This document shows positions 44,335-52,733 of a DNA stretch of 64,000 nucleotides, in pieces; position 1 is the first letter of the stretch; each line of letters starts with the position of its first letter. The notes under the pieces were generated by a model. It had not been told where the DNA came from. It worked only from the letters and a program-made list of their open reading frames with translations, and did not search any database. Source of the stretch: Hymenobacter mucosus. GTDB taxonomy: Bacteria; Bacteroidota; Bacteroidia; Cytophagales; Hymenobacteraceae. Where the stretch lies: positions 1 to 64,000 of the forward strand of contig NZ_FZNS01000014.1 of NCBI RefSeq assembly GCF_900188255.1, read 5' to 3'. A program made the translations under genes and the position numbers.

Positions 44335-46029
44335 ATGAAAAAGATACAAGTACTTGCCCTCCTGTTTGCTGCTTCACTTGCTAGCACTGCTTGCACTGAT
44401 TTTTTGGAAGAAAAGCCGCTGGATTTCGTTACGCCCGATCAGGTAACTGACGCCAACTTTATTGCCAACGGCGCACTCAACACGCTGGCGTCGGGCTCTA
44501 TGTTCCGCTACGGGCCGTTTCCGAACCTATGGGACTACGACTCGGACGACGCCACGGGGCCTAGCTGGGCCTTTGGCGACGTGGGCGCTGGCAACTATCA
44601 ATCCTACTGGGGCATCGACTACGGCTGGAATGGCCCCTATACCCTGATTCACCGTTGCAACTTTGGGATTTCGCAGATTACGTCCATGACGACGGCCGAT
44701 GAGACGGTGAAACAGAACGCGCTCGGGCAACTGTATTTCCTGCGGGGTTGGGCGTACTTCCTACTCGTGCGGGCCTACGGCGCCGTGCCAGTGTTCGAGA
44801 AGGCCGTCACGGAGGGTGCCGATCCGCAACAGCCGCGCACTCCGGTGAAGGATGTATACGCCCTGATCATCGACAACCTGAAGCTGGCCGAAGCCAACCT
44901 GAAATCGACCACGAGCGCGGGCTACGAGCCGGGCCGCCCCAGCAAGGGTGCCGCCAGCAGTCTGCTGGCAAAAGTATATCTCACTATGGCTTCGGGCTCG
45001 CTATCCAGCGGGCAGGTGACAGTGATGGGCGGTAAGGCCTTTGAATTGGTGAACGGCAAAAAAGTGCTGCTGGCTCCACGCCCCATGACCCACAACAAAA
45101 TGGTAGTAGCGGGCCTGGAAAGTCTGAACTCAGCCGAGTATTTTAAGCTGGCCCGCGACAAAGCACAGGAAGTGATGAACAGCGGCGAGTATTACCTGTT
45201 TCCTTCGCACGCCGAGGTGTGGACCGTAGCCAACCGTAACCGTGGGGAGCATATCTGGGCGCTGCAAAGCGTTTCCGAAAACCCTGATTTTGGCAACGAA
45301 ATCTCCCTGTTCCGTCGTGGTCGCCTCGACCCCAGCAAGGCTGACCAGCTGGAAGGCGGCTGGATTGGTACTTCTTACCAGTGGTACCACAACTTTGAGG
45401 GAAACGACCAGCGCATCACCGACGGCGTGCTGCACCGCTGGAAAATGTGGAGCAACACCCAGTTTCACTACTACCCACTGAGCGACAGCTCCGTGGTGGA
45501 AGGGGTAGACAACAGCCCGGCTGCCGTGGCCAAGCGCGCCAAGTACGGCTACCAGCCCACCGACGTATCGGGCCTGGATGATGGCCGGATTGCCCGCCTG
45601 CGCAAGTTTGAAGCGGTAGCGAAAAACAACGTGACCCTGGGCGACTTTCATTTCCCACTGCTGCGCTACCCAGATGTGCTCTTGATTTTTGCCGAAGCTG
45701 ATAACGAAGTGAGCGGTGGCCCAACCGCCGCCGCCAAAAACGCTGTAAATCAGATTCGGCGCCGCAACGGTGCCACGGAGGTAGGCAGCCTCAATCAGCG
45801 GGAATTTCGCTCGTTTGTGCTGGAAGAGCGCCGCCGGGAGCTGGCCCTGGAGGGCGACCGGCGCTGGGATCTGATCCGCTGGGGCATCTATCTGCCGGTG
45901 ATGAACGCCATCGATATTGATGAGAACAACGTGATAAAGCGCCGCCAGCAGAAGCACCTGCTGTACCCGATTCCGATTTCGGAAGTGAATGCCAACAAGC
46001 TCATTGGCGGTAACAACCCTGGCTGGTAG
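44335..46029 (+). CDS. SusD-like surface lipoprotein (mannan locus)
   Basis: A 564-residue SusD family lipoprotein. The signal sequence ends at Cys20 (LASTACTDFLEEKP). Family features include LGQLYFLRGWAYFLLVRAYGAVPVFEKA in the TPR region and EERRRELALEGDRRWDLIRWG plus LLYPIPISEVNANK near the C-terminus, ending GGNNPGW. It caps the SusC-like channel and binds glycan at the cell surface. A strong hairpin begins 6 bp after its stop codon, which should raise its and SusC's level over the downstream genes. Confidence 0.93.
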   Translation: MKKIQVLALLFAASLASTACTDFLEEKPLDFVTPDQVTDANFIANGALNTLASGSMFRYGPFPNLWDYDSDDATGPSWAFGDVGAGNYQSYWGIDYGWNGPYTLIHRCNFGISQITSMTTADETVKQNALGQLYFLRGWAYFLLVRAYGAVPVFEKAVTEGADPQQPRTPVKDVYALIIDNLKLAEANLKSTTSAGYEPGRPSKGAASSLLAKVYLTMASGSLSSGQVTVMGGKAFELVNGKKVLLAPRPMTHNKMVVAGLESLNSAEYFKLARDKAQEVMNSGEYYLFPSHAEVWTVANRNRGEHIWALQSVSENPDFGNEISLFRRGRLDPSKADQLEGGWIGTSYQWYHNFEGNDQRITDGVLHRWKMWSNTQFHYYPLSDSSVVEGVDNSPAAVAKRAKYGYQPTDVSGLDDGRIARLRKFEAVAKNNVTLGDFHFPLLRYPDVLLIFAEADNEVSGGPTAAAKNAVNQIRRRNGATEVGSLNQREFRSFVLEERRRELALEGDRRWDLIRWGIYLPVMNAIDIDENNVIKRRQQKHLLYPIPISEVNANKLIGGNNPGW

Positions 46030-46034
46030 CAACT

Positions 46035-46080
46035 CAGCAGGCACCTTCTGTGGGACTAGTTGGCCCCACAGAAGGTGCCT
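46035..46080 (+). other. 18-bp perfect hairpin after SusD
   Basis: The arms at 46035-46052 (GCAGGCACCTTCTGTGGG) and 46063-46080 are exact complements with a 10-nt loop. The hairpin fills most of the 85-bp gap before the glycan-binding protein gene. It has no T-tract, so a 3'-end protector or attenuator is more likely than a complete terminator. Confidence 0.6.
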
Positions 46081-46114
46081 GCACTTCCCATCCCACTCCC
46101 TTCATACAATTCCC

Positions 46115-47239
46115 ATGAACTCGTATACTTCTCTCAGTAAAGCAAGCGCTTTCGCGCTGCTGGCTGCTTCTCTCTTGTTTTCTTCCTGCGAAAAAGAGGA
46201 CGACAACGTGTGTGGTGGCATGCCTACCGTTAGCCAGGTAAGCGCCCCCACCGACCGTACCTCGAACCTGACCACCGGTAAGCTCGCCGAATGGGTTATC
46301 ATCCAGGGTAGTAACTTCTGCAACGTGCAGAAAGTGATGTTTAATGACGTGGAAGCCGACTTGAAAGACGCCTACATTACCTCCACGGAAATTACGCTGC
46401 GCGTGCCGCGGGCAATACCCAAAGACGTGACCAACAAGGTTAGCGTCACAACGGCCGCAGGCTCCGCCGAAACCCAGTACATGGTGTCTATTCCGGCGCT
46501 GGTAATAACGGGCATGAGCAACGAGTATACTCCCGCCGGACAGCGCATGGCCATTGTCGGGAAAAACTTCGACCTCTACGGCGTAACGCCCACCCAGGGC
46601 AAGCTGATGTGGGCGGGGGCTCCCGTTACCATCACCAAAGCCACTGCCGATTCCGTTTACTTCACCGTACCGGCCGCTGCCACGAAGGGCGCCACCGTGA
46701 AAGTGGTAGACGCCAACGGCATCACCCGCGCCGTGCCCGGTCAGTACAAGGACGACCGCAACATTCTGTTTGGGTATGATACCGGCGGCAGCGTGTGGGG
46801 CGGCAACGACTACATCACAGTGGGCCCTACGCCTGCGCCTATCAACGGCAGCTACCTGCGCGTCAACAAATCGATTAATTCCTGGGAATGGACCGAGTTT
46901 TCGGCTAGTCACCTTACTATTTCCAAGGACATAGTAGCCAATCCTAGCAACTACATGCTCAAGTTTGAGGTGAATACGCTGAAGCCGTTCAATGCCAACG
47001 TCATCAAGTTCCTTATCGATGGCAATGCCGACAAAGTGAACACCTACCAGTGGAAGCCCTCCGTGCCCTTCGATACCCGCGGCAAATGGAGCACCATGGC
47101 TATCAAGCTAACCGACGTTATCAACACGCCGTTGGCACCTTCCAAAGCTCAGTATGAGGTTAAGTTCTTATTTCATGGCGACGGTGCGCTGAATGCGGAT
47201 ATAGCGTTCGACAACTTTCGGATAGTACCGAAAGACTAA
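46115..47239 (+). CDS. Surface glycan-binding lipoprotein with IPT/TIG domains
   Basis: A 374-residue protein starting MNSYTSLSKASAFALLAASLLFSSCEKEDDN, a lipoprotein signal with the acidic residues after Cys that favour surface export in Bacteroidota. The chain then shows IPT/TIG-like immunoglobulin repeats (LAEWVIIQGSNFCNVQKVMFNDVEAD, GQRMAIVGKNFDLYGVTPTQGKLMWAG) and a C-terminal beta-rich region (NAVIKFLIDG-like segment at NANVIKFLIDG, ALNADIAFDNFRIV) resembling carbohydrate-binding modules. Its place directly after SusD marks it as the accessory surface glycan-binding protein (SusE/SGBP role). The ligand, presumably mannan, is inferred. Confidence 0.82.
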   Translation: MNSYTSLSKASAFALLAASLLFSSCEKEDDNVCGGMPTVSQVSAPTDRTSNLTTGKLAEWVIIQGSNFCNVQKVMFNDVEADLKDAYITSTEITLRVPRAIPKDVTNKVSVTTAAGSAETQYMVSIPALVITGMSNEYTPAGQRMAIVGKNFDLYGVTPTQGKLMWAGAPVTITKATADSVYFTVPAAATKGATVKVVDANGITRAVPGQYKDDRNILFGYDTGGSVWGGNDYITVGPTPAPINGSYLRVNKSINSWEWTEFSASHLTISKDIVANPSNYMLKFEVNTLKPFNANVIKFLIDGNADKVNTYQWKPSVPFDTRGKWSTMAIKLTDVINTPLAPSKAQYEVKFLFHGDGALNADIAFDNFRIVPKD

Positions 47240-47395
47240 GTGCAAACACCACAAACTCACTTCTTGTCCCGCGGCTGATTGAGGTCGTACCGATAGGTTT
47301 TGTACAGACTCACACACTGCTTACCCCAAGATTGCTGCCCTGGGCTTTTGTCGTTGCCATATCCTTAGGCAGCACAAGTACCTCCCAACCTTTCC

Positions 47396-48625
47396 ATGAA
47401 AAAAATAGCACTCTTTCTCCTTGGCCTAGCCTTTTCCTCCTCAGGATTCGGCCAAGGCAACAACTACACCCAGAAGTACACCAAGTACGACGGCCTCGCC
47501 CTGACCCCGCCCATGGGCTGGAACAGCTGGAACAAATTTGCCTGCAACGTCGATGAGAAGCTCATCAAAGAAATGGCCGATGCGCTGGTTAGCTCCGGCA
47601 TGAAAGATGCAGGCTACACCTACATCAACATCGACGACTGCTGGCACGGCGAGCGGGATGCGCAGGGGTTCATCCATCCCAACAAAGACCGTTTTCCCTC
47701 CGGCATGAAGGCCCTGGCCGATTATGTGCACAGTAAGGGCCTGAAGCTGGGCATCTACTCCGATGCCGGTTCCCAGACTTGCGGCGGTAGGCCCGGCAGC
47801 CGGGGCTACGAGTTTCAGGATGCTCAGCAGTACGCCAGCTGGGGAATCGACTACCTGAAGTACGACTGGTGCAACACAGAGGGGCTGAAGGCTGAGGGCG
47901 CCTACAAAACCATGACGGCGGCGCTGCAAAAAGCTGGACGGCCGGTCGTACTCAGCATCTGCGAGTGGGGCAACGATACGCCCTGGATCTGGGGGCAGAC
48001 GGTAGGGCATCTGTGGCGCACTACCGGCGACATCTACAACTGCTTTGACTGCATTGAGGACCACGGCACGTGGAAGTCGTTTGGGGTGATGGCCATTCTG
48101 GATAAGCAGGAAGGACTGCGGCAGTACGCCGGACCCGGCCACTGGAACGACCCAGACATGCTGGAGGTAGGCAACGGCATGCCCGCAAACGAAGACCGGG
48201 CGCACTTTACGATGTGGTCGATGCTGGCCGCGCCTCTCATCACGGGCAACGATTTGCGTAAGATGAGCAAGGAAACCGCCGATATCCTCATCAACCGGGA
48301 GGTGCTGGCCGTGAACCAGGACAAGCTAGGAGTACAGGGTTTTAAATATGCCAGCAAAGACAGCGTAGAAACCTGGCTGAAGCCTCTAGAGGGCGGCAAG
48401 TGGGCGGTTACGTTCCTCAACCGCAGCCGCAAGCCCCAGACCGTTGGCTTCGACTGGAAAACGACGCCCGTCACCGACGACTTATCCAAACAGGAGTTGA
48501 ACGCCGCCAAAACCACCTACAAAGTGCGCAACCTGTGGACGAAAAAGGACGCCGGCACCACCAAAAAGGCCTTTGCCGCCACCGTGCCCGCCCACGATGT
48601 GGTGATGCTACTGCTGACCAAATAA
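47396..48625 (+). CDS. GH27 alpha-galactosidase
   Basis: A 409-residue secreted enzyme (signal peptide MKKIALFLLGLAFSSSGFGQ). GH27 motifs are clear: LTPPMGWNSWNKFACNVDE, YINIDDCWHGERD, FPSGMKALADYVHSKGLKLGIYSDAG, and YLKYDWCN with the nucleophile Asp of KYDWC. The region WNDPDMLEVGNGM is also conserved in the family. A beta-sandwich follows. It would remove alpha-1,6-galactosyl side chains from galactomannan or galactoglucomannan before uptake or further cleavage. A hairpin with a T-tract follows at 48647-48683. Confidence 0.93.
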   Translation: MKKIALFLLGLAFSSSGFGQGNNYTQKYTKYDGLALTPPMGWNSWNKFACNVDEKLIKEMADALVSSGMKDAGYTYINIDDCWHGERDAQGFIHPNKDRFPSGMKALADYVHSKGLKLGIYSDAGSQTCGGRPGSRGYEFQDAQQYASWGIDYLKYDWCNTEGLKAEGAYKTMTAALQKAGRPVVLSICEWGNDTPWIWGQTVGHLWRTTGDIYNCFDCIEDHGTWKSFGVMAILDKQEGLRQYAGPGHWNDPDMLEVGNGMPANEDRAHFTMWSMLAAPLITGNDLRKMSKETADILINREVLAVNQDKLGVQGFKYASKDSVETWLKPLEGGKWAVTFLNRSRKPQTVGFDWKTTPVTDDLSKQELNAAKTTYKVRNLWTKKDAGTTKKAFAATVPAHDVVMLLLTK

Positions 48626-48646
48626 CCAGCAGGTGAGTTGAGTACG

Positions 48647-48683
48647 AAAAAGCAGCCATTAGCCTCGCGCGTGGCTGCTTTTT
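48647..48683 (+). terminator. Intrinsic terminator after GH27
   Basis: A 12-bp perfect stem (AAAAAGCAGCCA, 48647-48658, with TGGCTGCTTTTT at 48672-48683) ends in a T-run. It is the most canonical rho-independent terminator in the window and would separate the SusC-to-GH27 transcript from the next genes, at least partly. Confidence 0.75.
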
Positions 48684-48781
48684 GTGCTTTTAGCTTTCCT
48701 CTCGGCAATTTTTGCTAGGGAGATATCCAACCAAAATAAACCGATAGTATCGTGAATTCTTATTTTTCTGATCGTTACCGC

Positions 48782-50737
48782 ATGTGGAAACCATTGCTGA
48801 CCGCCAGCGTGCTCCTGCTGGGCGCCAGCGTGCAAAAAGCCGCAGCTCAGGTAGAACTAGCTCCCTGGGGCAACCTCACCGGCATTCGTACCGATGGGCA
48901 GCTCCTGGCGTTTGGAACGAGCCTGCGCGTTGTGAAAGCCGATGGCCGGGTGACGGAAACCGGCAAGGAGCGTCAGCGCCCCAAGTACACGCGCGAGGGT
49001 AACCAGCAGCTAGTTACAACCCGGCTGGATAGCCTGGATTTTGTAGAAACCGTGCAGGATGCCGGGCCAAACCAGGCTCGTGTGCAGGTGCAGCTTACGG
49101 CCCGCGGCAATATGCCCAACAGCAGCGGCGTGTACTTCAGCGTGCTGCCTCCTGCCGCTACCTACCCGGACAGCACCACGGTAGAAGTGTGGGATGCCCG
49201 CGGCGCGGTGCTGACCAAGGGCACGCTCGGCAGCCTTACCCTCCCGAGCACCCCCGCCAGTAGCATCCGCCTGGTGGCTCCTACCCGGCAGCTTACCATC
49301 AGCTTCGGCGAGCCGATGCCCGTGCTGCTGAAGCAGGAAACGGGCAAGGATGGGCCGCACTACCAGTTTCTCCTGCCTTTGTTGACGGGTAGTGTGCAGC
49401 AGGGGCAAACCGCACAGAAAACCTTCACTATCCAAACCACCGGCAGCATTGACCGCGCCCCCATCCGGCTGACGTTGAACCCGGCGCAGCCCGGCCACGT
49501 CTTTGCTGGTTTTGGGGGCAATTTTCGCCTGCAAAACCCCAAAAACGACCCACAGGTAATCAACTACGCGCTGCAAAACATGCGCGTAGCCTGGGGCCGG
49601 GTAGAGATGCCTTGGCAGTTGTGGCAGCCCAACCAGGCTCAAGACCCCACGGCTGCCGCCTGGCAAGGTCAGCTGCACCCGCACGTGCGCGAGTCGATGG
49701 AGATGGCGCAGAAGCTCAGCAAGCGGGATATTCCCATCATTCTCTCGGCGTGGTCGGCGCCGGCGTGGGCCGTGGTGGGTACCCCAGTTAATGGCAGTGG
49801 CCCTGGGCCAGATGGCAAGTGGGGCAACCCGCTAAACCCCACCAACCTACAGGCTAGCTACAAGTCCATTGCCGATTACATTCAGTACCTCAAAGACCAG
49901 TATGGCGTGGACGTGGCGCTATTTTCCTTCAACGAGTCGGACCTAGGTATCAACATCCGTCAGACTAGCCAGGAACACGCCCAACTTATCAAGGAGCTAG
50001 GAGCTTACTTTGCCAGCCGAGGCCTGGAAACCAAGCTGTTGCTGGGCGACAACTCCGATTCGAATAGCTACGAGTTTATGAATTCTGCCTTGCAGGATGC
50101 CAGCACGCACCCCTACATCGGGGCCGTGTCGTTTCACTCGTGGCGGGGTTGGGAAACCGAAACCCTGCAAAAGTGGTCGGCCGCCGCCGAGCAGCTCCGC
50201 CTCCCGCTGATTGTGGGCGAGGGGAGTATTGATGCGCAAGCCTGGGGCTACCCTAGTATTTTCCTGGAGCCGACCTACGCGCTGGAGGAAATTAGTCTGT
50301 ATACGCGGCTGCTAGCTGTTTGTCAGCCTCTTACCATTCTGCAATGGCAGCTCACGGCTGACTACTCGCCTATGGCCGGGGGCGGCATCTTCGGCGACAA
50401 TACCCCGCTGCGGCCCACCCAGCGCTTTTGGAACCTGAAGCAGCTAGCGGCCACCCCCCAAGATGTAATGGCCCTACCTATCACTGCCGACCGCCCCGAC
50501 GTATCCGCTGCGGCGCTGGGCAACAGCGAGAAAGGCACGTACGTGGTGCACCTCGTGAATAATGGCGCTACCCGTCGCGTGACGCTCACCGGCGTGCCCG
50601 CCACGGTAAAAAAGCTGCGCGTGTATACCACCGACAAAGCGCGCGCCATGCAGAAAGGCAAACCCGTACGCGTGCGCAAAGGCACAGTACAGTTCACGCT
50701 GGATGCCAGTAGCTACACTACCTTTATGAAGGAGTAG
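48782..50737 (+). CDS. GH30-like clan GH-A glycosidase, secreted
   Basis: A 651-residue protein from ATG 48782 (MWKPLLTASVLLLGASVQKAAAQ, signal peptide). A GTG 30 bp upstream is possible. About 210 N-terminal residues form a beta-rich domain I do not recognise. The catalytic part begins HVFAGFGGNFRLQNP, continues with ILSAWSAPAWA, FSFNESDLGIN (candidate acid/base Glu) and LPLIVGEGSID (candidate nucleophile Glu), then QWQLTADYSPMAGG. The C-terminus (GTYVVHLVNNG, SYTTFM) resembles the side beta-domain of GH30. Substrate unknown. It may be the missing endo- or exo-acting backbone enzyme of this mannan locus, but that is only inference. Confidence 0.65.
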   Translation: MWKPLLTASVLLLGASVQKAAAQVELAPWGNLTGIRTDGQLLAFGTSLRVVKADGRVTETGKERQRPKYTREGNQQLVTTRLDSLDFVETVQDAGPNQARVQVQLTARGNMPNSSGVYFSVLPPAATYPDSTTVEVWDARGAVLTKGTLGSLTLPSTPASSIRLVAPTRQLTISFGEPMPVLLKQETGKDGPHYQFLLPLLTGSVQQGQTAQKTFTIQTTGSIDRAPIRLTLNPAQPGHVFAGFGGNFRLQNPKNDPQVINYALQNMRVAWGRVEMPWQLWQPNQAQDPTAAAWQGQLHPHVRESMEMAQKLSKRDIPIILSAWSAPAWAVVGTPVNGSGPGPDGKWGNPLNPTNLQASYKSIADYIQYLKDQYGVDVALFSFNESDLGINIRQTSQEHAQLIKELGAYFASRGLETKLLLGDNSDSNSYEFMNSALQDASTHPYIGAVSFHSWRGWETETLQKWSAAAEQLRLPLIVGEGSIDAQAWGYPSIFLEPTYALEEISLYTRLLAVCQPLTILQWQLTADYSPMAGGGIFGDNTPLRPTQRFWNLKQLAATPQDVMALPITADRPDVSAAALGNSEKGTYVVHLVNNGATRRVTLTGVPATVKKLRVYTTDKARAMQKGKPVRVRKGTVQFTLDASSYTTFMKE

Positions 50738-50771
50738 GCGCCATCATTAGCCATGAGGCTTACACAGTGGC

Positions 50772-50812
50772 CGTGTGCCGGTCCGACGCCGTAGGTGTCG
50801 GACCGGCACACG
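50772..50812 (+). other. Long hairpin between GH30-like and GH9 genes
   Basis: Arms CGTGTGCCGGTCCGAC (50772-50787) and its complement (50797-50812) match perfectly over 16 bp. With a G-U pair the stem extends to 19 bp around a GTA loop. It lies in the 105-bp gap and ends 30 bp before the GH9 ATG, so it may affect translation of GH9 as well as mRNA ends. Confidence 0.55.
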
Positions 50813-50842
50813 ACCAAGCACATTACAATCAAAACAAAAAGC

Positions 50843-52597
50843 ATGTCTTTGTTACCCAGATTCCTACTGCTGCTGAGCGCCGTGCTCCTAGCGCCGCCGC
50901 TGGTTGCGCAGCACCTCACCGACAGCATTCGGCTGAACCAAGTAGGCTTTTATCCGGCGGCGCCGAAGGTAGCCGTGGTGGTAGGGGCGGCAGCGGGTCC
51001 GTTCTACATCACCACGCCCGACCGGGCTACCGTCGTTTTCACGGGGAAGCTGGGGGAAGCGCGCACGGCCGAGCTGGCGCATCAGCAAACGCGGGTAGCC
51101 GACTTTTCGGCGCTTACCCGGCCGGGTACGTTCGTGGTCTGGATTCCAAAGGTGGGCTACTCCTACACGTTTCGCATTCAGCCTAAAGTGCACGAGGGCG
51201 TAGCTCAGGCTGCCCTGAAGGGCTACTACTACCAGCGAACCGCCATGGCGCTGCTACCGGCCTACGCGGGCCGCTGGAGCCGCCCGGCCGGCCACCCCGA
51301 TACGCGGGTGCTGGTGCATGGCTCAGCGGCCAGCGCCGCGCGGCCTGCTGGCACGGTGCTCTCGTCGCCGCGGGGCTGGTACGATGCGGGGGATTACAAC
51401 AAGTACATTGTCAACTCCGGTATCACCGTCGGCACGCTGCTGTCGTTGTACGAGGACTTTCCGGCCTACTGTGCTCAGTTTAAAGTTAACATTCCTGAAA
51501 GCCAAAACGCCCTGCCCGACGTGCTGGACGAGGTGCTTTGGAATCTGCGCTGGATGCTGACTATGCAGGACCCGCACGATGGCGGTGTGTACCACAAGCT
51601 AACCAACGCTTCGTTTGACGCCATGGTGATGCCCAACCAGGCCACCACGCCGCGCTATGTGGTGCAGAAAAGCACGGCGGCCACCCTCGACTTTGCCGCC
51701 GTGCTGGCCCAGGCCAGCCGGGTGCTACGCCGATTCGATAAGCAATTGCCCGGCCTAGCCGACTCCTGCTTGCGGGCATCGCGGCAGGCGTGGGACTGGG
51801 CGCAGGTTCACCCGGCCGTGCTCTACCGGCAAAACGAGATGAACAAGCAGTTTCAGCCGGCCATCGTGACGGGCGCCTACGACGACAACTCCATGCAGGA
51901 CGAGTTTATCTGGGCGGCTACCGAGCTGTACATCACCACCAAGGACGACCGCTACTACGCGGCCGTGCCGCTGTTTCCGGATGAGCAGGTGCCTGCCCCC
52001 GCCTGGAATCAAGTGCGGGCGCTGGCCTACTACTCGCTGGCGCGCAGCAAGGCTATCCTCACGCCCACTGCCCGCCAAGAGGTGCCCAAGCTGGAAGCCC
52101 GCCTGATTGCCGCCGCCGATGCCCTACAGCAGAACTACACGGCCCAGGCCTACCAAACGGTGATGGGCAAACGGGCCGCCGACTATACCTGGGGCGGGAG
52201 TGCCACAGCAGCCAACCAGGGAATTTTGCTTATTCAAGCCTACCACCTCACCAGCAAGCCGCAATATTTGCAGGCGGCGCTTTCTAACCTCGACTACCTG
52301 CTGGGCCGCAATGCCACTGGCTATTCCTTCCTCACGGGTAGCGGCACCAAATCGCCGCAGCACCCGCACCACCGGCCCTCGGAGGCCGATGGCATAGCCG
52401 CGCCGGTACCCGGTTTGCTGGTAGGCGGCCCCAACCCCGGTCGCCAGGACAGCTGCGCCTACCCTTCGACGCTGCCCGCCCTAGCCTACTCCGACAACGT
52501 GTGCTCCTACGCCTCCAACGAAATTGCCATCAACTGGAATGCACCCCTAGTATATCTGGCAGCGGCGCTGGAAGCATTCCAAACCAAGCTAAAGTAG
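50843..52597 (+). CDS. GH9 cellulase-family glycosidase with N-terminal Ig-like domain
   Basis: A 584-residue secreted protein (signal MSLLPRFLLLLSAVLLAPPLVAQ). Residues 24-110 form the CelD-type immunoglobulin-like domain (IRLNQVGFYPAAPKVAVV). The (alpha/alpha)6 GH9 domain has GWYDAGDYNKYIVNSG with the catalytic base aspartates, HHRPSEADG (substrate-binding His) and SYASNEIAINWNAPLVY with the proton-donor Glu. GH9 enzymes cleave beta-1,4-glucosidic bonds. Here it would open glucose-containing stretches of glucomannan or trim cello-oligosaccharides. I chose ATG 50843. An upstream in-frame start lies in the hairpin and is unlikely. Confidence 0.92.
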   Translation: MSLLPRFLLLLSAVLLAPPLVAQHLTDSIRLNQVGFYPAAPKVAVVVGAAAGPFYITTPDRATVVFTGKLGEARTAELAHQQTRVADFSALTRPGTFVVWIPKVGYSYTFRIQPKVHEGVAQAALKGYYYQRTAMALLPAYAGRWSRPAGHPDTRVLVHGSAASAARPAGTVLSSPRGWYDAGDYNKYIVNSGITVGTLLSLYEDFPAYCAQFKVNIPESQNALPDVLDEVLWNLRWMLTMQDPHDGGVYHKLTNASFDAMVMPNQATTPRYVVQKSTAATLDFAAVLAQASRVLRRFDKQLPGLADSCLRASRQAWDWAQVHPAVLYRQNEMNKQFQPAIVTGAYDDNSMQDEFIWAATELYITTKDDRYYAAVPLFPDEQVPAPAWNQVRALAYYSLARSKAILTPTARQEVPKLEARLIAAADALQQNYTAQAYQTVMGKRAADYTWGGSATAANQGILLIQAYHLTSKPQYLQAALSNLDYLLGRNATGYSFLTGSGTKSPQHPHHRPSEADGIAAPVPGLLVGGPNPGRQDSCAYPSTLPALAYSDNVCSYASNEIAINWNAPLVYLAAALEAFQTKLK

Positions 52598-52625
52598 CTC
52601 CGACATCAGGGAAGATTTGTGAAGG

Positions 52626-52671
52626 GTATATAGGGTAGCGACACAACGTATTGTGTTGCTACTCCATATAC
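52626..52671. terminator. Imperfect palindrome between convergent GH9 and GH2
   Basis: Inner arms GTAGCGACACAA (52635-52646) and TTGTGTTGCTAC (52651-52662) flank CGTA. With flanking TATA segments the arms reach 21 bp with a few mismatches. It sits between two convergent genes, so it probably ends both transcripts. It shares the GACACAA/TTGTGT core with the palindrome at 55666-55727. Confidence 0.5.
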
Positions 52672-52733
52672 AAACTTGAACCTGTTCCAGAAAGTCGAGA
52701 CGTTGCAGCACGACGGTCAAGCTGACTAGGTAG

